NCBI GenBank assembly: GCA_964427875.1
Contig: CAYRVX010000021.1
Coordinates: forward strand, 7,565-71,564
Length of the DNA stretch: 64,000 nt
DNA from: CAYRVX01 sp964427875
GTDB lineage: Bacteria > Planctomycetota > Phycisphaerae > SM23-33
Reading direction: 5' to 3'
The translations under genes were made by a program, and so were the position numbers. Numbering within the stretch: the first letter of the stretch is position 1; each line of letters starts with the position of its first letter. Below, piece by piece: positions 24,261 to 32,934 of the stretch. Under the pieces are notes generated by a model. That model ran no database searches. It was not told the DNA's origin and was given only the letters and a program-made list of their open reading frames with translations.

Positions 24261-27200
24261 TCATCGAACGGCGTAGACCTTGCCGTCGTCGCAGCCGACG
24301 TAGACGGCCCCGTCAGCCGGCCAGGGCGACGAGACGACCGCGCCGGCGGTCTTGACCTTCCACTTCAACGCGCCCGTGCGGGCGTTGAGGGCGTAGAGGT
24401 GTCCGTCGTGGCAGCCGAAGTAGACCGTCGCATCCCTTGCGGAGATCGAGGGATCCGAGCGGATGGGGCCGGCGGTGCCGAACGCCCAGAGTTCCTTGCC
24501 CGTTAGCTCCAGGGCCATCAGCCGCCCGCCGTCGAACCCCAGGTACACCTTGCCCTCCCACACGGCGGGCGAGCACAGCAGGACCTTGCGCTCGTTGACG
24601 CTCTGGCCGGGCAGGACAATATCCTTCTGCCATTTCACTCGGCCGGTGGTCACGTCGAGGACCCGCACGTGGGGCAGGTTGACCGCCCCGCCGATGCCGC
24701 TGTTGGTCGTGACCAGCAGGTTGCCGACGACGGCGTCGCAGTTCTGCCCCGCCCACGGATCGCCGCGCCCGACGGCGTACCGCGCGGTGGCGATGTCCAG
24801 CACGGAGCCGTAGTGGTAGATCGACCCGCTGCGAAGGGCGAGGCTGCTCTTTCGGCCGTCGTTGGGGCTGTACATGGCACGGCTGGCGGTCTGCCAAACG
24901 CAGCGGCCGCCCGCAGCCTCGAAGCCCCAGCAGCCCTCGACGAACACCACGCCAAAGGCCACGGCCGGCGAGGTGGCCATGGCCCCGCGGCCGGCGGCCT
25001 TCCAGCGGACCTGTCCCGTCGCGGCATCCACGGCGTAAAGCCGTCCGTCATTGCCGCCGAAGTACACCGCCCCGCCGCTCAAGCAGGCCGAGCCGGTCAC
25101 CCCGCCGCGGACGGGCAGCCGCCACTGCTCGGCCCCCGTCGCGGCGTCGATGGCGTGGAAGTGCCCGCCGTCGGAGCCGACGTACACGACGCCCTTGACC
25201 ATCACCGGCGACGATCGCACGCGCCCGCCGGTATCAAACGCCCACTTGACGCCGGGCGCCCTCGCCGGCCCGCGCGTCTCGTGAACGCCCGTCCGCAGCA
25301 GGCTGCCCCGGTAGGCCGCTCCTTCCAGCCGGTCGTACCCGGCGGGGTCGATCTTGAGCACGACCGGCCGGTCTTCCATCTTCTCCAGCCCGTCGCGCGG
25401 GTGCGTGCCGGCCTTGCAGCGCACCACGCGGAAGCTCAGGTCGGCGTAGCAGAAAGCCGTGTTGACGATGTTCTGGCTGCTGACGGCCACGCCGTGCGGA
25501 CCGTTCACGTTGAAGCCCCCGCACAGCCAGGAGCCGCCGGCAATCAGGGCGGAGCTGAGCCGCGAGTAGACCTCCTTGGGCTGTTTGTACGCCCAGTAGG
25601 GGCTGGCCTTGGGGTTCTTCGTGTCCAGCTCGTGCGGCCGCGTCCTGACGCGCTTGCGGTCGCAACTGAACAGCCAGTGGAACGCGTTGCCCTGGACGTC
25701 ATACAGGCCGAAGGGGTTGGGCTTCTTCAGGCCGACCTCGTGCGTCCGGCCGCCGGCGTTGCCGATGTGCCAGACGTGGGCACCCCTGGCCGCCTCGTCC
25801 CCGCCCCAGAAGTACGGCGTGTCCGTCCCGCCTCGCAGGGCGTACTCGAACTCCGCCTCGGTCGCCAGCCGGTAGCCGTCGGCGTCCCAGCGCGTGAAGA
25901 TCCACGGCTGCGGAAGAAGGTGGCTGTACTTGCTGTACCGGTGCGGCCGGGCGGAAACGAGCTGGGGGCCGGAGACCTTCAGCGGGCGGTAGGCGAACGC
26001 CTCGCGGTAGACTTCCGTGCAGGCCTCGTCGGTGTAGTGGCACGGCCGGCGCCCCTCCATCTCCGAGAGGGCGTTGCACCACACGAGCATGTCGTGCCAG
26101 GTCACGTTGGTGACCGGCTCGTTCGGCGAGTGGCGGTGCTCGAAGTAGTACATGCTGCCCATATCGCCGGTCCTGCTGAAGGAGTACCCCTTCGCGTCGG
26201 CCCACTGGAGCACGCGCTTCCACTGGTCGTACGTGGTATGCGTTCGGGCGATGGCCAGCGGCGAGACGGTGATCTTCGTCATGTCCCGGCGGCGCGTGAA
26301 GGACCCTCCGGGCAGCTCGACCATGTCCAGCAGGGGTTCGGCGGCACGGGCGGGTCTGCCGCGGGCGGCGGAACGATCGCCCTTGCGGAACGCCCAGGCG
26401 GGGACAGGCCCGATCATGGAGAAGCCGGAGCGTTTCGGCGCTGGCCCGGTCTTCGGCGCGCCGAGCCCCGCATCCCGACAGACCAGCCGCAGGCCGATCG
26501 CGCCGCTGCCCTCGTACGGCCGATCGCCATAGGGCGAGGCGGCGCTTTCCGGGGCGGTCGGGTCCGTCGGGTTAAGGAAGCTCCCGCCCATCGCCAGGTG
26601 GACGGGATTACTGTTGGGGTCGTACACTTCGCCGAATGGCCAGCACAGCTCCCAGACGTTGCCGATCATGTCATACACGCCCAGCGCGTTGGCTTTCCGG
26701 ATGCCCACCGGGTGCGTCCTGCCCCCGCTGTTGGCGGCCGTCCATGCCTCGTCGGCTCCTGCGCCCTGCCGGGAGAGCTCGTGGGCGGCCAGCCACTCCG
26801 CCGGCGTCGGCAGGCGATGGCCGTCGGCGCCCCACTTCACGTGGATCCGGGGCGGTGGGACGGTCTGGAAGGTGGGGTTGTCGACGTTGCGGCGCTCGTA
26901 CCGCGGCGCGATCGCGCGGGTGGCGACGTGCAGGTTGCGGAAGACCTCGCGAAACTCGCCGTCCACGTAATAGCACGGCGTCTTGCCCTCCATCTCCGAA
27001 AGCGTGTTGCAGATCGCCAGCGCGTCATACCACGTCAAGTTCGTCGCGGGCTCGTCGGGGCCGTGGGCGCCGCGGCCGAAGAGCATGCTGCCCATGTCCC
27101 CGTCCTTGCGGTAGACGTACCGGGGCTCGAGCGTGTGGAACGGCGCGTCGCCATAGCGGTAGATGTCCTTCCACTTGGCATACGGCAGCTCGCAGGCGGC

Positions 27201-28334
27201 CAGCCGGAAGCGCGGCACGCCCTCGCAGGCGGGCACTTCCACCATGCCGACGTTCACGCTGCCCGAGACCGGGCGGCGCACGATCGCGTCGGCCTCGAAG
27301 CCGTACCACTTCAGATGGCTCTGCTTGCCCTTCAGCGTGTTCTTGGCCAGGTACCAGCCGACGGCGCGGACGTCGCGGAAGTCGCGCTTGGCGAACCGCG
27401 CTCTATCGGCGTCGAAGTGGATGAATTGGCCGCGGGGCTCGTATTTCGCCCACGTCGCCTCGGTCGGCCGCAGAAGGAACACCCGACCCCGCGCGGGCTT
27501 GTAGCCTGACGTGGGGATGTCGAACTGCTTGTTGTCGGAGATGTAGAGCTGCCCTGCCCCTTCCGAGTCGCCGCCGGGGCCCTCCAGGACGACCATCCGC
27601 ACGTCGTCGTAGCCGAGCCAGTAATCCCGCGCGGTAATCGACGCCAGCCGGCTCGTCTCGTCGAACGTGACGCGCCCCCTGTCGCCGCCGTTGAGGAAGT
27701 CGTCCTTCCTCCAGAGGATGGCCCAGTAGTGCCGGTGGAAGCTGTCGGCCTTCTTCTCGTTGGCCTGGCCCTGGAGGGGATGGTCCTCGGCTCGCCCGTC
27801 GTACCACGGCGGGCTGTGATCGGGGTTGTAGCCCATCTCGACCCAGAAGCGCGACTGCTTCGGCGTGGAGTTGCTCACGTACCAGCTCACCCCGCCGTAG
27901 AAGCGGCTGCTGCGCCGCTGTGGGAAGGCCATGTGCATCGGCCAGTCCGGGTTGCTCAGCGGCTCCGTCAGGCTGAACGGCAGCGACGCGACGTAGTCGT
28001 CGTCCGTCCGCCCGTCGCCGTCGACGTCCAGGACGTGGGACACGTGGAACAGCCCGTCGCGGTCCCTCCGCGGCGCCAGCGGCCCGTTCGGGTACCGCCA
28101 GGCCATGTAGTTCCCCAGGCCGTGCCGCGTCCACTTGCCCGCGTAGCTGACGATCCGGCAGCGATATGCCCGCGTCTTCGCGCCCGCAGTCGCGGGCCTG
28201 GGCTGCCAGGGCTTGCGACCCCCGGCCGCCGGGACGGGCGCCGTCAACAGAGCCAACATGCCCGCAACGGCCGCCGCGCGGCCTCGGATAAGCCGGATGC
28301 GGCTGCGCAACAACGACCCAGACGTGCGGTCCAT
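24261..28334 (-). CDS. Secreted fusion: tandem FGE-sulfatase-like domains plus PQQ-type beta-propeller
   Basis: 1357 residues with a signal peptide (basic n-region, core RGRAAAVAGMLALL, cut near VPAA). Layout: an N-terminal beta-rich domain (about 40-350), two SUMF1/FGE-type C-lectin-like domains (about 360-640 and 670-990; TFDE/GGSF...GLRLV and GGSWLCGG...SFRVV), and a C-terminal PQQ-like propeller (about 1020-1357) with repeated SDGGHFHAIDAATGAEQW, NDGRLYAVDAATGQVRW and HDGHLYALNARTGALKW blades. True formylglycine-generating enzymes need two close Cys residues in the GGSWLC-x4-C region; here the second repeat keeps only the first and the first repeat keeps neither. A binding or structural role is therefore likelier than sulfatase maturation. 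The ATG at 28334 has GAGG 8 nt upstream. Confidence 0.85.
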   Translation of the reverse strand: MDRTSGSLLRSRIRLIRGRAAAVAGMLALLTAPVPAAGGRKPWQPRPATAGAKTRAYRCRIVSYAGKWTRHGLGNYMAWRYPNGPLAPRRDRDGLFHVSHVLDVDGDGRTDDDYVASLPFSLTEPLSNPDWPMHMAFPQRRSSRFYGGVSWYVSNSTPKQSRFWVEMGYNPDHSPPWYDGRAEDHPLQGQANEKKADSFHRHYWAILWRKDDFLNGGDRGRVTFDETSRLASITARDYWLGYDDVRMVVLEGPGGDSEGAGQLYISDNKQFDIPTSGYKPARGRVFLLRPTEATWAKYEPRGQFIHFDADRARFAKRDFRDVRAVGWYLAKNTLKGKQSHLKWYGFEADAIVRRPVSGSVNVGMVEVPACEGVPRFRLAACELPYAKWKDIYRYGDAPFHTLEPRYVYRKDGDMGSMLFGRGAHGPDEPATNLTWYDALAICNTLSEMEGKTPCYYVDGEFREVFRNLHVATRAIAPRYERRNVDNPTFQTVPPPRIHVKWGADGHRLPTPAEWLAAHELSRQGAGADEAWTAANSGGRTHPVGIRKANALGVYDMIGNVWELCWPFGEVYDPNSNPVHLAMGGSFLNPTDPTAPESAASPYGDRPYEGSGAIGLRLVCRDAGLGAPKTGPAPKRSGFSMIGPVPAWAFRKGDRSAARGRPARAAEPLLDMVELPGGSFTRRRDMTKITVSPLAIARTHTTYDQWKRVLQWADAKGYSFSRTGDMGSMYYFEHRHSPNEPVTNVTWHDMLVWCNALSEMEGRRPCHYTDEACTEVYREAFAYRPLKVSGPQLVSARPHRYSKYSHLLPQPWIFTRWDADGYRLATEAEFEYALRGGTDTPYFWGGDEAARGAHVWHIGNAGGRTHEVGLKKPNPFGLYDVQGNAFHWLFSCDRKRVRTRPHELDTKNPKASPYWAYKQPKEVYSRLSSALIAGGSWLCGGFNVNGPHGVAVSSQNIVNTAFCYADLSFRVVRCKAGTHPRDGLEKMEDRPVVLKIDPAGYDRLEGAAYRGSLLRTGVHETRGPARAPGVKWAFDTGGRVRSSPVMVKGVVYVGSDGGHFHAIDAATGAEQWRLPVRGGVTGSACLSGGAVYFGGNDGRLYAVDAATGQVRWKAAGRGAMATSPAVAFGVVFVEGCWGFEAAGGRCVWQTASRAMYSPNDGRKSSLALRSGSIYHYGSVLDIATARYAVGRGDPWAGQNCDAVVGNLLVTTNSGIGGAVNLPHVRVLDVTTGRVKWQKDIVLPGQSVNERKVLLCSPAVWEGKVYLGFDGGRLMALELTGKELWAFGTAGPIRSDPSISARDATVYFGCHDGHLYALNARTGALKWKVKTAGAVVSSPWPADGAVYVGCDDGKVYAVR

Positions 28335-28430
28335 CTCCGCTTCCTCTCCTGTGGCGGCCACACGGAGGCCCTGGCGATCCACGGGCCTTACAGCGTGAAA
28401 CACCGGGCCGCCGAACGACTCCCGCCGGCT

Positions 28431-29324
28431 CTAGGGGAGCATCTCACGCAGCGCCTGCTCCAGTTCGGGATGGCGGAAGACGAAGCCGGCCTGAAGCAGC
28501 TTGCGCGGCTCGGCCCGCGCGCTGGCCAGCAGCAGCTCCCCGGCCATCTGCCCCAGCAGAAGGCGTGCCGCGAAGCCCGGCACGGGGAAGATGGCCGGGC
28601 GGCGGAGGACGCGCCCGAGCGTCTTGCTGAACCGGCGGTTGGTCACCGCCGTCGGGGCGACCACGTTGACCGCCCCGCGCAGCGGCTCGTTCTCCAGCGC
28701 GTGGACGATCACCGAGACCGCGTCGGCCAGCGAGATCCAGCTCCAGTACTGTCGGCCGCTGCCCAGGCGCCCGCCGAAGCCGAGGCGGAAAGGCGAGAGC
28801 ATGCGTCTCAAGGCGCCACCGCGGGGGCTGAGCACGACGCCGAACCGCAAGTGGACGACGCGGATGCCGCGTTCGACGGCGGGCGCGGCCGCGGCCTCCC
28901 AGTCGCGGCAGACCCCGGCAAGAAAGCCGCTGCCCGCCGGGGAGGCCTCCGAGAGGACCTCATCGGCCCGGTCGCCGTAGTAACCGACCGCCGACGCGCA
29001 GGCGACGACCGCCGGCGGGTCGGCCAGGTGAGCCAGGGCCCGGCAGAGAAGAGACGTGGCCCCCACGCGGCTGTCACGGATGGACGCCTTCTTCGAGGCC
29101 GTCCATCGCCCCATGATGCTCTCGCCGGCCAGGTGCACGACGGCGTCGGTGCCGGCCAGGGCGGCCTCGTCGATCCGCCCGCCGGCGGGGTCCCAACGCA
29201 CGTCGGGCGCGGCGCAGCTCGCCGGCGGCCGCACCAGGCGGCGGACTACGTGCCCGGCGCTTCCGAGCCGATCGGCCAACGCCGAGCCGATCAGGCCTGT
29301 CGATCCGGAGATGAGTACGTTCAT
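28431..29324 (-). CDS. TIGR01777-family epimerase (YfcH-like SDR)
   Basis: 297 residues. NAD(P)-binding motif GSTGLIGS (7-14), AVVHLAGESIMGRW strand-loop, a YYGDRAD active-site segment with the Ser/Tyr region, and WSWISLADAV. The C-terminal DUF1731 part (NVVAPTAVTNRRFSKTLGRVL, FRHPELEQAL) ends the protein as in the family. It is cytosolic; the substrate is thought to be a nucleotide sugar but is unproven. The ATG at 29324 has only a weak Shine-Dalgarno. Confidence 0.92.
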   Translation of the reverse strand: MNVLISGSTGLIGSALADRLGSAGHVVRRLVRPPASCAAPDVRWDPAGGRIDEAALAGTDAVVHLAGESIMGRWTASKKASIRDSRVGATSLLCRALAHLADPPAVVACASAVGYYGDRADEVLSEASPAGSGFLAGVCRDWEAAAAPAVERGIRVVHLRFGVVLSPRGGALRRMLSPFRLGFGGRLGSGRQYWSWISLADAVSVIVHALENEPLRGAVNVVAPTAVTNRRFSKTLGRVLRRPAIFPVPGFAARLLLGQMAGELLLASARAEPRKLLQAGFVFRHPELEQALREMLP

Positions 29325-29786
29325 GGCCTACGCAGCCGGGGCGTCTCGCCGCGGCCTTACTGCCCTTCGCCCGCCAGGGCCCTCGCCGGGCGCGGGCCCG
29401 CAGGCGATTGGCCTGCGGATCGCCGATGAACTCCTCGCCCGTCTCCTGCGAGCCGGCATTTCCCGGCTGATGCGCTCCAGCCCACGGCCATCGCGGGCAT
29501 TGAAGGCGATCCTATCCTCTCGGCAGGCTCATACAAGCCGCTTCTGCCCCTCCAAGGGGCCGGGGCGGATGCGGTCCTGTCAGGCCGGCGCCCAAGCCGG
29601 ATACAGGGAGGCGCGAAACGCCCGTGGCCCCGTTGCGATGACAACCAACGCGGCCAGCAAGCCGGCCCGCTATGAAGGCAGCCTTTCATGAGAGTAAACG
29701 GCGGGCGGAGCGCGATGCACCCGGTGTTATGGATGCGAAGCGTTTAGCGGCGGGCCTTGGCCCGCGCGCTCTTCACCGCCGCGCGA
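29325..29786. other. 462-bp intergenic stretch with strong potential secondary structure
   Basis: I find no convincing gene here; the open frames have skewed composition and no domain. It contains several perfect short stems: CCGCAGGC/GCCTGCGG near 29399-29420, AGCCGG/CCGGCT near 29452-29471, GCCCC/GGGGC at 29546-29560, and a 72-nt three-way-junction-like fold at 29561-29632. In the latter, CGGGGC pairs with GCCCCG and encloses a CCTGT...ACAGG/CCGGC...GCCGG hairpin and a GGCG-CGAAA-CGCC hairpin. A structured RNA or leader of the epimerase gene is possible; GC-rich chance folding is also possible. Confidence 0.35.
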
Positions 29787-30845
29787 CTATCTCCGCGAGA
29801 GTTCCTCGTAGACCTCGTTGTAGTACAGGCAGTTTTCCACGGGCGTGTTGGCGGGGATGTGGTTGCCGACGGCCAGGAAGTAGCCCGCACACCCCTTGCC
29901 GATCGCCATGCAGCGCTCGACCTCGGCGCGGATCTCGGCCTTGCTCCCCAGCAGCAGGATGCGCGTGTCGGCGTTCCCGACGAAGGCGTGCGTGCGGCCG
30001 TACTTCTCGGCGATGTACGCCATGTCCGTCATCGGCTCCAGGACGAAGCCGTGCACGCCCGTCGCGGCGATGTCGTCGATGAACTCCGTGTAGTTGCCGT
30101 CGGAGGTGTACATGATCTTCTTGCCGCCGTCGATAAGCGGCCGGTAGAACCGCCGGTAGTTGGGGAAGACGTACCGGCGGTACCATTCCGGCGGCAGGAA
30201 GGGACCCTGGGTCCAGACGATGTCGTCGTGGCTCATGACGACGGGCACGTCGGCGGCGGCGAGGGCCTCGTAGTACTGGCCGATCCACGACGAATAGCGG
30301 TTGGTCAGCTCGCCGAAGCGCTCGCGGTCGGTGCCTGCGGCCAGCAGCAGCATCTCCCAGCCGAAAAGGTCGATCAGCCCCGAGAGGCAGGTGATGTAGA
30401 TGCCCGTCATGTTGACCATGTCGAGGTGCCTGCGGCAGTTGGCCCGGTAGTGCTCCTCGAAGCGGGCAGTCGTTGCGGGCTGGTCAACGGGGCCGAACGC
30501 CTCCCAGGGGTCGAACGCCAGCACCTCCTCGGGCTCGGAGAACGGGCAGGAGCGTTCCTCGTCGAAGTCCGCCCCGCCGTCGGCGTAGACGCAGTGGCCC
30601 ATCCGGGTGCGCATCTCCTTGAACTCGCCGCGGCCGATCAGCGTGGCCCAGGCGAAGTCGAAGTTCCACGCCTTCATGAAGGCCGCACCGGCGCGGGACC
30701 GCAGCTCCGCCGGGCTGTCGTGGCGGACCTCGATCCCGGTGACCTCGCTGACCAGCTCCCAGTGCCCGGTCGCCGAGTACTCCGTCCGCGGCACTCGCGG
30801 GGGCATCTCCAGGTTGATCGCGGCCATGCCGTCTTCGTAGGACAC
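29787..30845 (-). CDS. Uroporphyrinogen decarboxylase (URO-D) superfamily protein
   Basis: 352 residues, cytoplasmic. It has the URO-D barrel layout: VPRTEYSATGHWE near the start, VNMTGIYITCLSGLIDLFGWE, MSHDDIVWTQGPFLPPEWYRRYVFPNYRRF (the core motif after strand 5), and DIAATGVHGFVLEPM. It lacks features of haem-biosynthetic HemE and is closer to the methyltransferase/unknown group (MtaA, MtbA, CmuA relatives) that often works with corrinoid proteins. That assignment is inference. GTG start at 30845 with GGAG 6-7 nt upstream. A single gene, divergent from nadC. Confidence 0.85.
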   Translation of the reverse strand: MSYEDGMAAINLEMPPRVPRTEYSATGHWELVSEVTGIEVRHDSPAELRSRAGAAFMKAWNFDFAWATLIGRGEFKEMRTRMGHCVYADGGADFDEERSCPFSEPEEVLAFDPWEAFGPVDQPATTARFEEHYRANCRRHLDMVNMTGIYITCLSGLIDLFGWEMLLLAAGTDRERFGELTNRYSSWIGQYYEALAAADVPVVMSHDDIVWTQGPFLPPEWYRRYVFPNYRRFYRPLIDGGKKIMYTSDGNYTEFIDDIAATGVHGFVLEPMTDMAYIAEKYGRTHAFVGNADTRILLLGSKAEIRAEVERCMAIGKGCAGYFLAVGNHIPANTPVENCLYYNEVYEELSRR

Positions 30846-30867
30846 GCTGCTCTCCTCTGTCGCCGGC

Positions 30868-30897
30868 AGTATAGCGATTCGTTTGAATGAGTCACAA
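30868..30897 (-). promoter_or_regulatory. Promoter of the URO-D-family gene
   Basis: Minus-strand TTGTGA (30892-30897), 18 bp, TATACT (30868-30873), leaving a leader of about 15 nt with the Shine-Dalgarno. Confidence 0.55.
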
Positions 30898-30903
30898 TTG
30901 ACG

Positions 30904-30931
30904 TTGACAGATTTGCGGCATCGGTTACATC
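30904..30931 (+). promoter_or_regulatory. Possible nadC operon promoter
   Basis: A perfect -35 TTGACA (30904-30909) with TACATC (30926-30931) 16 bp on. The two divergent -35 boxes are only 6 bp apart. The leader to nadC would be about 110 nt and GC-rich, with a GGGCG/CGCCC stem. Confidence 0.4.
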
Positions 30932-31046
30932 GGCGGCGAAGGGCGATGAAGCGGATCAGCGGGCGTGGCGCTCGCCCGAGGTGCGGCGCGAGGCGCGCAG
31001 CCCCGGCGCTTGGCGGGGCGGGCGTTTTGCTGTATCCTCACTGATC

Positions 31047-31943
31047 ATGGCGATGCCCGTCGGAAAGCCCGAGCTCGACAACCTCCAGCGCCTGCTGGCC
31101 CTTGCCAAGGCCGAAGACCTGGGCGGCGGCGACGTGACGAGCCAGTTGCTGCCGGCGGAGCTTCGGGCGGCCGGACGGTTCCTCGCGCGCGAAGAGCTGG
31201 TCTTCTGCGGAGGGCCCTTCCTGCACCTGATCGCCGAGGCGTATGACGCGGAGATCCGGACCGACGTAGGGGTCCCCGACGGGTGGAAGGCCGCGGCGGG
31301 GGCCGTGCTGGCCACCTGGGAAGGCCCCGCCAGGGCCATGCTGTCAGCCGAGCGCGTGGCGCTTAACTTCCTCCAGCACCTCAGCGGGATCGCCACCGTG
31401 ACGAGGCGATACGCCGAGGCCGTCGCGGGCACCGGCGCGGTCATCGTGGACACGCGGAAGACGACGCCCGGCTGGCGGGACCTGGCCAAGTACGCCGTCC
31501 GCGCGGGCGGGGGGACAAATCACCGCAGAGGGCTCCATGACGCCGTCCTGGTCAAGGACAATCACCTCGGCGTGCTGGCCGCTGCGGGGGCCGCCGATCC
31601 GATCGGCGAGATCGCCGGCCGATTCGACGAGGCCCGCAGGCGCCTCGGCCCCGGCGGCTTCATCGAGATCGAGGTGGACACGCTTGATCAGCTCGACAGG
31701 GCGCTGAAGCTGCCCGTGGACATGATTCTCCTGGACAACATGACGGTCGAGGAGCTCCGCGAGGCGGTGGCGAGACGTGACGCGGCGGGTCTGCGCGGCC
31801 GGATCGCCCTGGAGGCCTCGGGCGGCGTGACGCTGGCAAACGCCCGCGGGATCGCCGAGACGGGCGTCGAGCGGATCTCCGTCGGCGCGCTGACGCACTC
31901 CGTGCAGGTAGTGGACATCGCCCTGGATGTGGACCTCGGGTAG
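31047..31943 (+). CDS. nadC: Nicotinate-nucleotide pyrophosphorylase (quinolinate phosphoribosyltransferase)
   Basis: 298 residues, standard length. It converts quinolinate and PRPP to nicotinate mononucleotide in NAD synthesis. Family motifs: EDLGGGDVTSQLLP near 20-33, ERVALNFLQHLSGIAT, DTRKTTPGWRDLAKYAVRAGGGTNHR (active-site Arg/Lys/His cluster), LVKDNH, IEIEVDTLDQ, and a C-terminal LEASGGVTL...ISVGALTHS. Starts at ATG 31047 or 31053; no clear Shine-Dalgarno decides. It heads an operon with birA (4-bp gap). No nadA or nadB is in the window. Confidence 0.96.
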   Translation: MAMPVGKPELDNLQRLLALAKAEDLGGGDVTSQLLPAELRAAGRFLAREELVFCGGPFLHLIAEAYDAEIRTDVGVPDGWKAAAGAVLATWEGPARAMLSAERVALNFLQHLSGIATVTRRYAEAVAGTGAVIVDTRKTTPGWRDLAKYAVRAGGGTNHRRGLHDAVLVKDNHLGVLAAAGAADPIGEIAGRFDEARRRLGPGGFIEIEVDTLDQLDRALKLPVDMILLDNMTVEELREAVARRDAAGLRGRIALEASGGVTLANARGIAETGVERISVGALTHSVQVVDIALDVDLG

Positions 31944-31947
31944 GGCG

Positions 31948-32934
31948 ATGAGCACGATCGACCAAGTCCTGGCACTGCTGTACGACCGCGGGGAGGGGTT
32001 CATGGGTCTGGACGAGCTCGCCCGCGCCGCCGGGCAGGACCGCGCCGCCGTGGATGACGTGCTGGCCCAGTTGCGGCAGCGCGGGCAGCGGCTGGAGTTC
32101 TCTCCCTCCAACGGCGTCCGGCTCCTCCGGCCGATCCGGCTGACGGGAGCCCTGATCGAGCGCAAGTTGCCGGTTCGGCGCGTCGGCCGCAGCGTGATCT
32201 GCTTCGACGAGGTGGACTCGACCAACGACGTGGCCCTGAAGGCGATTCGCCAGGACGATGCGGACGGGCTGGTCGTGCTCGCCGAGTCGCAGCGCCGCGG
32301 GCGGGGGCGACAGGGGCGGCAGTGGGTCAGCCCGGCGGGGCGGAACCTCCTTCTCAGCGCGCTGCTGGTGGAGCCGGCGGCGCGCGGGGCATTGCGGCAC
32401 GACGCGCTGACGATCGCCGCCGGCCTGGCGGTGGCGGAGGCCGTCGAGGACTCCACGCGCCTGGTCTGCGACCTGAAATGGCCGAACGACGTGCTGCTGG
32501 CCGGTGCGAAAGTGGCGGGCGTTCTGGTAGAGACGCGTCGGGAGGCCGCGGCGCTCGGCGTCGTCGTGGGCGTCGGCCTCAACGTCAACGCCGCGCCGCC
32601 CCCGGAGGCGGTCGATCGGCCCGCGACCTGCCTGGCCGACCACCTCGCGCACCCGGTCGAGCGGACCGAGATCGCACGGTCGCTGCTCGTGCGGCTGGAC
32701 AGGTGGGTCGAGCGGATCGAGAACGGGCAAGTGGAGAAGCTGCACGACGGCTTCCTCGCCCGGTGCCGGATGATCAACGAGCGGATCACTGTCCTTTGCC
32801 AGGGGCGGCACCACACCGGGCGGGTGCTGGACGTCGATCCCCTGGCGGGACTGATCCTCGCCCGGGACGACGGCGGGACCAGCCGCCTGGCCGCCGTCAG
32901 CACTACCGTGGTAGACCACCCGCTGGAGTCATGA
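31948..32934 (+). CDS. birA: Bifunctional biotin-[acetyl-CoA-carboxylase] ligase / biotin operon repressor type
   Basis: 328 residues. Residues 1-60 form a winged-helix domain like the BirA DNA-binding part (LDELARAAGQDRAAVDDVLAQL). The catalytic domain follows: DEVDSTND (88-94), biotinyl-AMP loop GRGRQGRQW (118-126), LKWPNDVLLAGAKVAGVLVE and a GVGLNVN strand. A C-terminal SH3-like domain ends the protein. It attaches biotin to carboxylase carrier proteins, and the N-terminal domain suggests it can also repress. Its start is 4 bp after nadC. Its stop overlaps the next start (ATGA), so translation is coupled. Confidence 0.95.
   Translation: MSTIDQVLALLYDRGEGFMGLDELARAAGQDRAAVDDVLAQLRQRGQRLEFSPSNGVRLLRPIRLTGALIERKLPVRRVGRSVICFDEVDSTNDVALKAIRQDDADGLVVLAESQRRGRGRQGRQWVSPAGRNLLLSALLVEPAARGALRHDALTIAAGLAVAEAVEDSTRLVCDLKWPNDVLLAGAKVAGVLVETRREAAALGVVVGVGLNVNAAPPPEAVDRPATCLADHLAHPVERTEIARSLLVRLDRWVERIENGQVEKLHDGFLARCRMINERITVLCQGRHHTGRVLDVDPLAGLILARDDGGTSRLAAVSTTVVDHPLES

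Noticed and set aside
24261..28334. Active sulfatase-maturing FGE
   Set aside because: The second catalytic Cys is missing in one repeat and both are missing in the other.
29357..29689. 110-codon open frame on the minus strand in the long gap
   Set aside because: No domain, skewed Arg/Pro/Ala content typical of antisense GC-rich frames, and no Shine-Dalgarno; it overlaps the strong stem structures.
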